DNA of 64,000 nt from an uncultured bacterium (GTDB lineage Bacteria; Bacteroidota; Rhodothermia; Rhodothermales; Rubricoccaceae). Both the position numbers and the translations under genes were made by a program. The first letter of the stretch is position 1, and every line of letters begins with the position of its first letter. This document shows positions 27,510 through 36,699 of the stretch, one piece after another. The stretch lies in NCBI GenBank assembly GCA_947493945.1, contig CANLSR010000009.1, positions 81,636 through 145,635 on the forward strand, in the 5' to 3' direction. Under the pieces are notes generated by a model. That model was not told the origin of the DNA and did no database searches. It saw only the letters and a program-made list of their open reading frames with translations.

Positions 27510-27686
27510 ACACGCGGTTGCAGGCCGCGCGGCGGCTCGCCGGCGACCCCAACCCTCGTCCACGGCGACCGCCAGCGGCGCGGGCGGACCTTTCCAGCGG
27601 CGCGGCCGTCCAGTGGCCGCTGTTCCAACGCACATCTGACCGTCTCCCCCCTCCGCACGACCGCGACGCTGTTCGCGCTCTGGCTG

Positions 27687-28889
27687 TTGGTGTTTACCGC
27701 CGCCAGCCAGACCATCATCGTCACGCCCATCCTGCCGCTGATCGGCGCCGAGCTCGACGTGGGACCGGGGCCGATGGGGCTGCTGGTGTCGGTCTACTCC
27801 TGGGTGCTCGCGTTCGCGGCCCTGGTGATGGGGCCGATCTCCGACCGCGTCGGGCGGCGCCGGGTGCTGCTCCTGGGCGCCGGCGCGTTGACGGTCGCGC
27901 TCGCGCTCCACGGGCTGGCGGACACGTTCGGCAGCCTGCTCGCCATGCGCGTGCTGGCGGGCGCCGGCGGCGGCGTGCTCTCGGGCGCGGCCGTGAGCTA
28001 CGTCGGCGACGCGTTCCCGTACGAGCGGCGCGGGTGGGCGACGGGCTGGGTGATGAGCGGCGTCCCGTTCGGGCTGGTCATCGGGATCCCGCTCGGCCGC
28101 GCGCTGGCCGTCGCGGCCGGTTTCCGGGCGCCGTTCGTGGCGTTCGCCGCCGTCATGGCCGCCGCGTTCGTGCTCATCCTGACCGTGGTCCCCCAGCCCG
28201 ACGTCGAGCTGTCGCGCGAGCGGCCGACGGTCGCCGGCTCGCTCCGCCAGTACCGCCAGCTGCTCACGAGCGGCGCCGGCACGGCGGCGGCGGCGGCCAC
28301 CTACTTCCTGATGTACCTGGGCCTGGGGCTCCTGATCGTCTACCTCCCGCAGTGGCTCACGAACCGGTTCTCGCTCGACGTGACCGTGTTCGGCCGGCCG
28401 CTGGCGGTGTTCGGGCTGCCGCTGGACCTGATCGCGACGCTGTTCCTGGCCGGCGGGCTGGTGAGCGTGGTGGTGGCGCCGGGCGCCGGCGCGCTCTCGG
28501 ACGTGCTGGGCCGCAAGCCGCTCATCCTGGCCTCGTGCCTGGGGCTGGCCGTCGTGACGGCCGCGCTGACGTTCGTCGTCACGGCGCGCTGGGTGGCCTA
28601 CCCGCTCTACATCGCCATCATGGGCCTGTTCGGCTTGCGGATGGCGCCGCTCCAGGCGCTCCTGACCGCGCTCGTGCCGGACCGCCAGCGGGGCTCGTTC
28701 CTGTCCCTGACCATCGCCGTGGGCCAGATCGGGACCGGCGTCGGGGCGGCGCTCGGCGGCGTGCTCTACGCCCGCGTGGGCTACGTCTCGAACACGCTCG
28801 TCTCGGCGGCCGTGATCCTGGCCATGGCCGCGCTCGTGTGGCGCTGGCTCCCCGAGCCGACGGAGCAGGCCGTGGAGGTCGACGCGTAG
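27687..28889 (+). CDS. MFS transporter (start uncertain)
   Basis: At least 400 residues with twelve hydrophobic segments of the major facilitator superfamily. The first-half loop motif GPISDRVGRRRVLLLG is the MFS motif A, and a matching GALSDVLGRKPLILAS occurs at the start of the second half. It resembles Bcr/CflA- and AraJ-like drug or sugar exporters, but the substrate is unknown. The usual start codons give TTG at 27687, yet the first helix seems cut there. Codons upstream to about 27636 (LTVSPLRTTATLFALWLL) stay hydrophobic and in frame, so a CTG or other rare start is possible. It converges on the HAD gene. Confidence 0.82.
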   Translation: MVFTAASQTIIVTPILPLIGAELDVGPGPMGLLVSVYSWVLAFAALVMGPISDRVGRRRVLLLGAGALTVALALHGLADTFGSLLAMRVLAGAGGGVLSGAAVSYVGDAFPYERRGWATGWVMSGVPFGLVIGIPLGRALAVAAGFRAPFVAFAAVMAAAFVLILTVVPQPDVELSRERPTVAGSLRQYRQLLTSGAGTAAAAATYFLMYLGLGLLIVYLPQWLTNRFSLDVTVFGRPLAVFGLPLDLIATLFLAGGLVSVVVAPGAGALSDVLGRKPLILASCLGLAVVTAALTFVVTARWVAYPLYIAIMGLFGLRMAPLQALLTALVPDRQRGSFLSLTIAVGQIGTGVGAALGGVLYARVGYVSNTLVSAAVILAMAALVWRWLPEPTEQAVEVDA

Positions 28890-28903
28890 GGCGCGGGGCG
28901 CAC

Positions 28904-28921
28904 CTCGGCCAACGGGCCGAG
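28904..28921. terminator. Small hairpin between convergent genes
   Basis: CTCGGCC (28904-28910) and GGCCGAG (28915-28921) form a stem with a 4-base loop between the MFS and HAD stops. It may serve both directions; no T-run is present. Confidence 0.4.
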
Positions 28922-28956
28922 CCTGCACGAGCCGCCCCCCGCTCTACCTGCGGGCC

Positions 28957-29655
28957 CTACGCCCCCTCGCGCTCCAGCGTCGCCAGCAGGGCCGGGAGCG
29001 CGTCGCCGGTCGAGAGCACCACACGGGCGCCGGCGGTCATCAGCGTCCGGCCGTGGGCGTCGAGGGCGTGGCCGGGCGGGACGACGCCGATGGCGACGCA
29101 GCCGGCGGCCGTCGCCGCGGCCATGTCGTCCACGGTGTCGCCGGCGAACGCGGCGTCGCGCGCGTCCACCTCCAGCTCGGCCAGGGCCAGCTCCAGGCCG
29201 TACGGGTCCGGCTTCTCGCGCCCCGACTGGCGCCCCATGCCGACGACGACCGGCACCAGCGCGTCCCACCCGAACCGCTCCAGCGTCCACTGGGCGTCCC
29301 CTTCCGGCCGGCCGGTGACGAGCGCCAGCCGGTAGCGGCCGGCCAGCTCTTCCAGCGTCTCGGTGCGGATGGCGGCGGGCTCGGTCGCGATCAGGCCGTC
29401 AAAGTCGCGGCCGCGGTAGAGGCCGTTAAACCGCGCCTTAACGGCCTCGAAGTCGACCTCGTGGCCGGCGTCCTGGATCAGCGACTGGCTCAGCACCCAG
29501 TCGTTGTTGAAGCCGCCCTGGTCTTTCTTGGCCTGGACGGCGCCGGGCGCTGGCTCCGCGCCGGTAAAGTGGCGGACGGTCTCGGCGATGGCGCGGCGGA
29601 ACGAGCCGCGCACGTCCACCAGGACGCCATCCATGTCGAGTAAGAGGGCTTTCAT
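28957..29655 (-). CDS. HAD-superfamily phosphatase (subfamily IA)
   Basis: A 232-residue HAD hydrolase. Motif I is LLLDMDGVLVDV (nucleophile Asp about residue 7 and general acid Asp9), motif II is ALVTGRPEGD, motif III includes the Lys in GREKPDPYGLELAL, and motif IV is FAGDTVDDMAAATAAG. The cap holds KKDQGGFNNDWVLSQSLI, typical of a conserved HAD-IA group found in cyanobacteria and Rhodothermales. Substrate unknown. ATG at 29655-29653; it lies 43 bases downstream of the rho stop on the same strand. Confidence 0.88.
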   Translation of the reverse strand: MKALLLDMDGVLVDVRGSFRRAIAETVRHFTGAEPAPGAVQAKKDQGGFNNDWVLSQSLIQDAGHEVDFEAVKARFNGLYRGRDFDGLIATEPAAIRTETLEELAGRYRLALVTGRPEGDAQWTLERFGWDALVPVVVGMGRQSGREKPDPYGLELALAELEVDARDAAFAGDTVDDMAAATAAGCVAIGVVPPGHALDAHGRTLMTAGARVVLSTGDALPALLATLEREGA

Positions 29656-29698
29656 CGGGTGCAGGGCGGGGCCGGCCAAGATGGCCACGCCCGGCGCG

Positions 29699-31129
29699 CT
29701 ACGGTTCGAGGCTCGCGAGAAACGCGTCGTTGCTGTCGGTCCCGCGCATCCGCTCCAGGACCATCGTGAGGGCCGCGGGCGCGTCCAGGTCCGCCAGCGA
29801 CTGGCGGAGGGCCTGGACGCGCGCCAGGCGGCCGGGCGGGACCAGCATCTCCTCGCGGCGCGTGCCGCTGGCCTCCAGGTCGATGGCCGGCCAGATGCGC
29901 CGCCGCGCCAGGTCGCGGTCCAGCACCAGCTCCATGTTGCCGGTCCCCTCGAACGCCTGGTAGACCGCCGCGTCCACCTCGCTCTCGGTGCCCACCAGGA
30001 CGGTGGCCAGGACGGTGAGCGAGCCGCCCTCCTCGGCGGCGCGGGCGGCGCCGAACAGCCGCTTGGGGCCGCGCAGCGCGGCCGTCGACAGGGCGTCGGT
30101 GGTGGCGGCGGCGGCGTCCAGCGTGGCCTGGTAGGCCCGGGCCAGGCCCGTGAGCGAGTCGAGCAGGACCACCACGTCCTGGCCGGCCTCCACCAAGCGC
30201 CGCGCCTTCTCCATCGCCAGCTCGGCGACGTGGACCTGGCGCTCGGGCGCCTCGTCGAACGTCGAGGCCACGACCTCGGCGCCCGGCACGGCGCGCTGGA
30301 AGTCGGTGACCTCCTCGGGCCGCTCGTCCACCAGCACCACCAGCACCGTCGCGTCGGGCTCGTTCTCGGAGATCGCTCGGGCGAGGGCCTGCAGGAGCAT
30401 CGTCCGGCCGGCCTTGGGCGGCGCGACGACCAGGCCGCGCTGGCCCTTGCCGATGGGCGCGAACAGGTCGACGACGCGCGTCGCCAGCGCCTCGGGCACG
30501 GTCTCCAGGCGCAGCGGGCGGTCCGGGTAGGCCGGCGTGAGCACGTCGAAGCCGGTCCGCTCGTCGAAGGCGTCGGGCGCCCGCCCGTTGATGGCGTGCA
30601 CCCGGATGAGCGCGAAAAACCGCTCGCCTTCCTTGGGCGGCCGGATCTGGCCGTCGACGGTGTCGCCGACGCGCAGCGAGAACCGCTTGATCTGGCTCGG
30701 GCTGACGTAGATGTCGTCCGGCGACGGGAGGTAGCTGTACTCGGCCGAGCGCAGGAAGCCGTAGCCGTCGGGCAGGATCTCCAGGACGCCGGTCTTGCGG
30801 ATGAGCCCCAGGAGCGTGACCGCGTACGGGTCGAAGCCCTGCATGTAGTCGGGCCAGCGCTCCGAGATCGGCTGGCGCGTGCGGGGCGTCCGGCGGCGCG
30901 GGGTGGGCCGCGAGGCGGCGGCGCGCGGCCGTGTGGGCGGCCGGTCGTCGGAGGCCGCGGCCAGGCGGGGGGGCAGGTCGGAGGCCTCGGCGTCCGCGTC
31001 GGCCTCGGCGCCCAGGATCTCGTAGATCAGGTCGCGGCGGCGCAGGTCGGCGTAGCCCTGGATGCCCAGCCGCCGCGCGATCTCGTACAGCTCCGACACC
31101 TTCTTCTGCTCCAGGACGGAGATGTTCAT
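29699..31129 (-). CDS. rho: Transcription termination factor Rho (Walker-A Lys replaced by Arg)
   Basis: A 476-residue Rho. N-terminal helix bundle (residues 1-45), a short Arg/Pro-rich linker (60-87), the cold-shock RNA-binding domain (about 115-180, LEILPDGYGFLRS), and the RecA-like motor with DSLTGLARAYQ (R-loop/Walker B) and RGPKRLFGAARAAEEGGSLTV (Q and arginine-finger regions). The phosphate-binding loop reads APPKAGRT; the lysine of the usual APPKAGKT is Arg242, encoded by CGG (plus-strand bases 30404-30406). Other motor motifs look intact. Whether this is the only rho cannot be known from this window. Downstream of folC on the same strand. Confidence 0.92.
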   Translation of the reverse strand: MNISVLEQKKVSELYEIARRLGIQGYADLRRRDLIYEILGAEADADAEASDLPPRLAAASDDRPPTRPRAAASRPTPRRRTPRTRQPISERWPDYMQGFDPYAVTLLGLIRKTGVLEILPDGYGFLRSAEYSYLPSPDDIYVSPSQIKRFSLRVGDTVDGQIRPPKEGERFFALIRVHAINGRAPDAFDERTGFDVLTPAYPDRPLRLETVPEALATRVVDLFAPIGKGQRGLVVAPPKAGRTMLLQALARAISENEPDATVLVVLVDERPEEVTDFQRAVPGAEVVASTFDEAPERQVHVAELAMEKARRLVEAGQDVVVLLDSLTGLARAYQATLDAAAATTDALSTAALRGPKRLFGAARAAEEGGSLTVLATVLVGTESEVDAAVYQAFEGTGNMELVLDRDLARRRIWPAIDLEASGTRREEMLVPPGRLARVQALRQSLADLDAPAALTMVLERMRGTDSNDAFLASLEP

Positions 31130-31279
31130 GGGGAGAGACCCCGCCGTGGACGCGGGGCGTGGGGGTGGGCCAGCGAGAGGGGCGTGAGCCGGGCCCGGAG
31201 ACGGGGAGAGGGGACGGCCACCAGAGCGGCCGGGTAGCTCTAACCCGTTGCGCAGGTCCGGGTTCGCACGCCGGCCGTC

Positions 31280-32587
31280 CTAGCGCGACCGCTCCGACGC
31301 CACCACCTCGGCGACGGTCTGGTGCGACCCGGTGACGAGCAGCCGGTCGTGCGGGCCGGCGGCGTCGCGGAACGCGTCGAGGGCCCGGCGCGCGCTCTCC
31401 ACCTCCCGGACCTCGACGCCGCGCTGGCGGAACCGGGCGGCGAGGGCGGCGGCGGGGAGCGCGCGCGCGCCCTCCAGGCCTAGCGCCAGGACCCGAGCGC
31501 CGCGCCTGGCGAGGGCGTCCGCCAGCGCGTCGGCGTCTTTGTCGGCCAGCACGCCCACCAGCGCCCACAGCGTCCCACCCGGCGGCACCGCCAGCGCGCC
31601 CAGGGCGGCCCGCCAGCCGTCGGCGTTGTGGGCCACGTCCAGCGTCACGCGCGCGTCGGCGCCCCACGCTTGCCCCCGACCCCGGAGGCCGGCGCGGTCG
31701 GCGACCTCCGCCAGCCCGCGGCGGACGGCCTCGGGAGCCAGCGCGCCCCAGCCCAGCCGCTCGGCCGCGACCTCGGCGGCCCGCGCCGCCAGCGCGGCGT
31801 TCCAGGCCTGGTGGGCGCCCGGCAGCCCCACCTCGACCACGCCGTAGTCCGCGACGGGCGTGGCCAGGGACACCCGGAGCGGCGCTGGGTCCGCGACTTG
31901 CGCCCGGCACGACTGGCGGACGTTCTCGGCGGCCGCGCCGCGGCGCGCCGCCTCGGCCTCCAGCGCCGGGACGGCCTCGCCCTCGACGGCGTGGAGCATC
32001 GGCACGCCGGGCCGGGCGATCCCGGCCTTCTCGCGCGCGATCTCGGGCCGCGTCTCCCCCAGCAGCTCGGTGTGGTCGAGCCCGACGTGCGTCACCACGC
32101 TGGCGACCGGCTCCACCACGCCCGTCGCGTCCAGCCGCCCGCCCAGGCCCACCTCGACGACGGCCAGGTCGACCCTCTGCTCGGCGAAGTACAGGAGCGA
32201 GAGCGCGACGGTCGCCTCGAAAAAGCTGGCGGCGGCCTGCCCGTCCGGCCCGACCTCGTCCAGCGCGCCCGCCAGCCGGGCGACGGCGGCGTCGAGCCAG
32301 CCGGGCGGCGCCGGTCGCCCGTCGACGCGCATCCGCTCGCGCAGACTGACCAGGTGCGGCGACGTGTGGAGCCCGACCCTCCGCCCCGCCGCCTGCACGA
32401 CGGACGCGGCCAGCGACGACGTCGAGCCCTTGCCGTTCGTCCCGGCCACGTGGATAACGGGGAACGACCGCTGCGGGTCGCCCAGCGCCGCCAGCAGCGC
32501 GCGCATCCGGTCGAGGCCGGGGCGGTAGGCGTCGGCGCGGTCGGCGAACCGGGGCAGGTCGTGGAGTCGGCGCTCGGCAGGGGACAC
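31280..32587 (-). CDS. folC: Bifunctional folylpolyglutamate synthase/dihydrofolate synthase
   Basis: A 435-residue Mur-ligase-family enzyme that adds glutamate to folates in the cytoplasm. The ATP loop is VAGTNGKGSTSSLAASVV (about residues 47-64), with the family motif HTSPHLVSLRERMRVDG, the EVGLGGRLDATGVV block, and THVGLDHTELLG with a metal/substrate His. The C-terminal domain has LDVAHNADGWRAAL. Start GTG at 32587-32585, with a normal N terminus (RRLHDLPRFADRADAYRPGLDRM). It lies between tsaE and rho on the same strand. Confidence 0.95.
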   Translation of the reverse strand: MSPAERRLHDLPRFADRADAYRPGLDRMRALLAALGDPQRSFPVIHVAGTNGKGSTSSLAASVVQAAGRRVGLHTSPHLVSLRERMRVDGRPAPPGWLDAAVARLAGALDEVGPDGQAAASFFEATVALSLLYFAEQRVDLAVVEVGLGGRLDATGVVEPVASVVTHVGLDHTELLGETRPEIAREKAGIARPGVPMLHAVEGEAVPALEAEAARRGAAAENVRQSCRAQVADPAPLRVSLATPVADYGVVEVGLPGAHQAWNAALAARAAEVAAERLGWGALAPEAVRRGLAEVADRAGLRGRGQAWGADARVTLDVAHNADGWRAALGALAVPPGGTLWALVGVLADKDADALADALARRGARVLALGLEGARALPAAALAARFRQRGVEVREVESARRALDAFRDAAGPHDRLLVTGSHQTVAEVVASERSR

Positions 32588-32659
32588 GTCGGGGGGCGGC
32601 GGGTGGGGGGTCGGGGATGGAGAGCCGCAGCCGTCGCCCGCCGGCGGTGCGGCCGCCCG

Positions 32660-33103
32660 CTACTCCGCGGTCTCTAGCTTCGAGATTCGGCGGCGGTCGC
32701 CGCCCAAGTGCGTCAGGCGGAGCCACACGGTGCGGGCCGGCAGCCACTCGGCGGCGCGCTCGGGCCACTCCACGAGCGCGACGGCGTCGCCGTCGAGCAG
32801 CTCGCCCAGGCCCAGCCGCGCCGCGTCCTCGCCCGACTCGATGCGGTACAGGTCGAGGTGGAGCAGCGCGCCGTCGCCGTGCTCCTGGACCAGCGCGAAC
32901 GTCGGCGACGTGACCGCGGCCGGGTCCAGGCCCAGGCCGCCGGCGATGCCCTTGGCGAGGTGCGTCTTGCCCGCGCCCAGGTCGCCCGCGAGCGCGAGCA
33001 CGTCGCCGGGCGCCAGGCGCCCCGCCAGCCGGCGGCCCAGGGCGAGCGTCTCGGCCGCGCTGGCGGTCTCGGCGGGCAGGAGGTCGGACAGGTCGGGCGG
33101 CAT
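32660..33103 (-). CDS. tsaE: tRNA threonylcarbamoyladenosine biosynthesis protein TsaE
   Basis: A 147-residue P-loop ATPase required for t6A modification of tRNAs reading ANN codons, acting with TsaB/TsaD. Motifs seen are the Walker A GDLGAGKTHLAKGIAGGLG, TSPTFALVQEH, the HLDLYRIESGEDAARLGLGE block, and VEWPERAAEWLP. Length is normal. ATG at 33103-33101. It is divergent from recO across 148 bases and heads the tsaE-folC-rho series. Confidence 0.95.
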   Translation of the reverse strand: MPPDLSDLLPAETASAAETLALGRRLAGRLAPGDVLALAGDLGAGKTHLAKGIAGGLGLDPAAVTSPTFALVQEHGDGALLHLDLYRIESGEDAARLGLGELLDGDAVALVEWPERAAEWLPARTVWLRLTHLGGDRRRISKLETAE

Positions 33104-33251
33104 GGCGAGGCGCGGCGTGCCGGCTCTACGCCCGTCCGCGCGCCGGGCTCCGGCTCGCACTCCCCGGCCCGCCCTCGCCGGCCCGCACCGCCAGCGCGGC
33201 GGCGTGCCGCGCGGCGGCGGCACCTGGCCCGCCGCCCGGCGTACCCCGTCC

Positions 33252-34028
33252 ATGATCGTCCGCACTGACGCCGTCGTCCTCCACTCGTTCGACTACGGCG
33301 AGACCAGCCGGATCGTCCGGCTGCTGACGCGTCAGCACGGCGTGATCGGCGTCATGGCGCGCGGCGCGCGGCGCCCGACGAGCCAGTTCGGGTCCACGCT
33401 GCAGCCGGCCTCCTACGTCCAGGCCGTCTACTACTTCCGCCCCGGGCGCGGGCTCCAGACGTTGAAGGAGGCCGCACATGTGATCCGGTGGAGGCGGCTG
33501 ACGCGCGACGTCGACCGCGTCACGATGGCGCTGCGCGTGGTCGAGGTGGCGCGGTTGGTGGTCGAGGAGGGCGAGGCGCACCCGCTGGCGCTCGACCTGG
33601 CCGTGCGCACGCTGGAGTTCCTGGAGACCGCCGACGACCGCGCCGCGATCGCCGTGCCGTGGTTCCAGCTCCGACTGGCCGCGCTCCTGGGCTTCGCGCC
33701 CGACGTCCAGCGCGACGACGTGCTGGCAGTCGGCGAGGACGGCGGGCGGCTGGTGCTCCAGACCGGGACCGTCGCCAGCCGGGCGGGCGGCGAGGGCGTC
33801 CGGGCCAGCCGGGCGGCGCTGCGCGCGTTCGCCGTGCTGGCCCGGACCGGCCTCGACACGGTCGGGCGGATGCGGCTGACGCCCGAGGTCCGGCGCGAGG
33901 TCGAGGGCCTGGTGGACGCCTACGTCCGCCTCCAGACCGACACCACGTTCCCCGAGCGCGTCCGCACCGTCGCCGACCAGCTCGGCGCCCGGCTGGCGGC
34001 TCTCGACGACCCGCCCGAGGCACCGTAG
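33252..34028 (+). CDS. recO: DNA repair protein RecO
   Basis: A 258-residue RecO, which with RecR loads RecA on SSB-coated DNA. The N-terminal OB fold is IVRTDAVVLHSFDYGETSRIVRLLTRQHGVIGVMARGARR followed by LQPASYVQAVYYFRPGRGLQTLKEA, and the helical C-terminal domain follows (RLAALLGFAPDV). The Cys zinc-binding cluster found in some RecO proteins is absent. ATG at 33252. It is upstream of a LexA-like gene on the same strand, so both could respond to DNA damage. Confidence 0.92.
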   Translation: MIVRTDAVVLHSFDYGETSRIVRLLTRQHGVIGVMARGARRPTSQFGSTLQPASYVQAVYYFRPGRGLQTLKEAAHVIRWRRLTRDVDRVTMALRVVEVARLVVEEGEAHPLALDLAVRTLEFLETADDRAAIAVPWFQLRLAALLGFAPDVQRDDVLAVGEDGGRLVLQTGTVASRAGGEGVRASRAALRAFAVLARTGLDTVGRMRLTPEVRREVEGLVDAYVRLQTDTTFPERVRTVADQLGARLAALDDPPEAP

Positions 34029-34126
34029 CGGACCCCGAGCGACGGAGGGCCGACGCCTTTTTATGGCCGCATTTGTCTAGGAACGACGGGCGCCCTACCT
34101 TCGGCGAGGACACATAGGTTTTCGAC

Positions 34127-34717
34127 ATGAGCCGGCGCCAACTCACCCAGAAACAGCACTCCTTTCTCGCGTACCTCCGCGACCACGTCGACCAGCGCCA
34201 CGTCTGGCCGACCTACCGCGAGATCGCGGACCACTTCGAGTACCGCTCGCCCAACTCGGTGACCCAGAACCTCCGGGCCCTCTCGCGCAAGGGGTTCCTC
34301 CAGCGCGGCCCCAACGGCTACGCGCTGATCGACCAGGCCACGCGCGACGACTCGATCCGGATGGGCGGCGCGCTCCGCAACGGCCGCGTCGAGCCGGCGC
34401 CCTCCGACCGACTCTCGCTCACGTCCCTCTTCCCGGACCTCACCGGGTTCCACGCGCTCGAGCTCGACGACGACGTCGACCGCACGTCGGCGCTGGGCGA
34501 GGCGCGGTACGTGCTGGTGTCGGAGGGCGAGCCGCCGGCGGGCGAGACGGTCGTGGTGGTGAGCGGCCGGCGGCTGGCGCTGGGCCAGATGGGCGCCGAC
34601 GGCTGCGTGGACTGCGACGAGGACCTGGACGAGCCCACGGTGCTGGGCCGCTACGCCGGCCACGCGGGCCCGTACGGGATCGTCCGCGCCCAACCGTCGC
34701 CGCGCGCCCAGGCCTAG
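34127..34717 (+). CDS. LexA-like DNA-binding protein lacking the peptidase dyad
   Basis: A 196-residue protein whose residues 1-67 match the LexA DNA-binding winged helix ([16 protein letters not shown], then [31 protein letters not shown]). The rest keeps a trace of the S24 fold order (TGFHALELD..., [24 protein letters not shown]), but the GDSM serine motif, the catalytic lysine and the Ala-Gly cleavage site are not found. It is therefore unlikely to undergo RecA-stimulated self-cleavage. ATG at 34127 follows a 98-base AT-richer leader (34029-34126) that probably holds its promoter. A related functional LexA may lie elsewhere in the genome. Confidence 0.85.
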   Translation: MSRRQLTQKQHSFLAYLRDHVDQRHVWPTYREIADHFEYRSPNSVTQNLRALSRKGFLQRGPNGYALIDQATRDDSIRMGGALRNGRVEPAPSDRLSLTSLFPDLTGFHALELDDDVDRTSALGEARYVLVSEGEPPAGETVVVVSGRRLALGQMGADGCVDCDEDLDEPTVLGRYAGHAGPYGIVRAQPSPRAQA

Positions 34718-34938
34718 CGCTCAGCCCGTGGGGCGTCGCCAGCCGACGAGCGCCGCGCCGCCGGCTCGCGGCCGGCCGGCCCCCGGGACCGCCGGCACCG
34801 CTCGGAGCAGTAGACGACCGACTCCCAGTCGCGCGCCCACTTTTTGCGCCACGCGAACGGCCGCCCGCAGACGGGGCAGGTCTTGGTGGGCAGGTGGGGC
34901 TTGCGGTGGGCGATGGGCTTAGGGTCCAGCTGTACCAA
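34714..34938 (-). CDS. DUF2256 zinc-binding small protein
   Basis: A protein of about 74 residues with the DUF2256 pattern: [18 protein letters not shown], then [21 protein letters not shown], giving a CPxC...CxxxC zinc site. Function unknown. The start is taken as TTG at 34938-34936, just before the conserved block; a longer frame upstream would add unrelated residues. The tail is Arg/Ala-rich. Its stop overlaps the end of the convergent LexA-like gene by 4 bases. Divergent from the hydrolase gene at 35,039. Confidence 0.75.
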   Translation of the reverse strand: MVQLDPKPIAHRKPHLPTKTCPVCGRPFAWRKKWARDWESVVYCSERCRRSRGPAGREPAARRSSAGDAPRAER

Positions 34939-35038
34939 GGTGCGCCCCGCCGGCCGCTGGCGCCCCAAGCCGGCGGGGAGACGGCCGGAACTTTTGGACG
35001 CCGCGCCGACCAAAAGGGACCACCCCCCGCTCCCCCGC

Positions 35039-35719
35039 ATGACCCTCCGAGAGATCGCCGCCGTCAAGACGGCCCGCTACGCCGTCGTCGGGCCGGAGGA
35101 CGGGCCGGCGGACCGCGTCTGGGTGGCGTGCCACGGCTACGGCCAGCTGGTGCCCTACTTTGCGCGCCACTTCCGGGGCGCGGGCAGGCCCCGCCAGTTG
35201 GTGGTCCTGCCCGAGGCGCTGAGCCGGTTCTACCTCGACGAGCCCGGCACGGGCGCGCGGCGCGTGGGCGCGAGCTGGATGACGCGCGAGGCGCGCGAGG
35301 CCGACATCGCCGACACCACGCGCTACCTCGACGACGTGTTCGTGGCCGCCTGCGCCCGTGCCGACGCCGACCCCCAGACGGTCGCGCTCTCGGGCTTCGG
35401 GTTTAGCCAGGGGACGGCGACCGTGGTCCGGTGGCTCGACCAGAGCCCCGTCCTGGCCCGGCGCTCCCGGCGCACCGACCGCCTGGTGCTGTGGGGCGGC
35501 GGCCTGCCCCACGACTTCGACGCGGCCGGCGCCCCCTGGCTCGCCCAGACCCCGGTCACGCTGGTGGCCGGCGACCGCGACGGGTTCGCGACGCCGGCGC
35601 GCGTGATGGAGCAAGAGGCGCGGCTAGAGGCGGCCGGCGTGCCCCACGCCACGCGGACGTTCCCGGGCGAGCACCGCCTCAACGACCGCGTCCTGCGCGA
35701 GGTCATGCACGAGGGGTGA
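35039..35719 (+). CDS. Phospholipase/carboxylesterase-type alpha/beta hydrolase
   Basis: A 226-residue alpha/beta hydrolase. The oxyanion-region motif is [14 protein letters not shown], the nucleophile elbow [15 protein letters not shown] holds Ser (about residue 123), and the acid and base can be placed in [10 protein letters not shown] and GEHRLNDRV. Size and layout fit the small esterase/YpfH group; substrate unknown. ATG at 35039. The downstream gluQ gene starts at its stop codon (GTGA overlap). Confidence 0.85.
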   Translation: MTLREIAAVKTARYAVVGPEDGPADRVWVACHGYGQLVPYFARHFRGAGRPRQLVVLPEALSRFYLDEPGTGARRVGASWMTREAREADIADTTRYLDDVFVAACARADADPQTVALSGFGFSQGTATVVRWLDQSPVLARRSRRTDRLVLWGGGLPHDFDAAGAPWLAQTPVTLVAGDRDGFATPARVMEQEARLEAAGVPHATRTFPGEHRLNDRVLREVMHEG

Positions 35720-36699
35720 CGGTGGCGCGGTCTCCGACTCATCCGGCCGTGGGGCGGTTTGCGCCCAGCCCGACGGGCGACCTGCACCTGGGCAGCGCCC
35801 TGGCCGCCCTGGGCGCCTGGGCGAGCGCCCGCAGCCAGGGCGGGCGGGTCGTCTGGCGCGTCGAGGACCTGGACGCGCCGCGCGCCGTCGCCGGCTCCGC
35901 CGAGCGCCAGCTGGAGGACGCCCGCTGGCTGGGCCTGGACTGGGACGAAGGCCCAGACGTGGGCGGGCCGCACGGCCCCTACCGCCAGTCGGCGCGGGGC
36001 GAGATCTACGACGACGCGCTGGAGCGGCTGGCCGAGGCCGGCCGGCTGTTCCCGTGCCGCATCTCCCGGAGCGACTTGCGCACGCTCACCAGCGCCCCGC
36101 ACGGGCCGCTCCCCCCGTACCCCGCCGCACTCCGCCCCACCGACCTCGCGCCCGGCTGGTACCACGACCCCGCCGTCCGCGCCGACGCTGCGTTCCGGTT
36201 CCGGGTCGAGCCCGGCCTGGTCGCCTGGACCGACGGCGTGGCCGGGCTGATGATCGAGGACGTGGCCGAGGACGTGGGCGACGTGGTGCTCCGGCGGCGC
36301 GACGGCGCGACCGCCTACCAGCTAGCGGTGGTCGTGGACGACCTGGCGATGGGCGTCACCGAGGTCATGCGCGGCCGGGACCTGATCGGCTCGACGGCCC
36401 GCCAGGTCCAGATCGTCCGGGCGCTGGGCGGCGCCGTGCCGAGCTACGCCCACCTCCCGCTGGTCGTCGGCGCCGACGGCGACAAGCTGTCCAAGCGCGA
36501 CGGCGGCCTCACCGTCGCCGCGCTCCGCGGGACGGGCGTGACGGCGGCGGCGCTGGTGGGCTGGCTGGCGGCGGCGCTGGGCCAGGGCGACGGACGGCCC
36601 CAGACACCGGCCGAGGTCGCCGCCACGTTCGACCTCGCCCTCGTTCGCCCCGCCCCGGTCCGCGTCCCGGACGACCTGGCGGCTCGTCTCACCGCCTAG
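35716..36699 (+). CDS. gluQ: Glutamyl-Q tRNA(Asp) synthetase
   Basis: A 327-residue protein matching the catalytic core of glutamyl-tRNA synthetase without the anticodon-binding domain, as in GluQ-RS, which attaches glutamate to queuosine in tRNA-Asp. RFAPSPTGDLHLGSALAALGAW includes the HIGH-like HLGS, then RVEDLD, and the KMSKS-like motif is KLSKRDGGLTV near residue 258. The zinc-ligand cluster of E. coli YadB appears degenerate (only CRISRSDL is seen). GTG at 35716 overlaps the hydrolase stop; GTG at 35722 is an alternative. Confidence 0.9.
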   Translation: MTVARSPTHPAVGRFAPSPTGDLHLGSALAALGAWASARSQGGRVVWRVEDLDAPRAVAGSAERQLEDARWLGLDWDEGPDVGGPHGPYRQSARGEIYDDALERLAEAGRLFPCRISRSDLRTLTSAPHGPLPPYPAALRPTDLAPGWYHDPAVRADAAFRFRVEPGLVAWTDGVAGLMIEDVAEDVGDVVLRRRDGATAYQLAVVVDDLAMGVTEVMRGRDLIGSTARQVQIVRALGGAVPSYAHLPLVVGADGDKLSKRDGGLTVAALRGTGVTAAALVGWLAAALGQGDGRPQTPAEVAATFDLALVRPAPVRVPDDLAARLTA

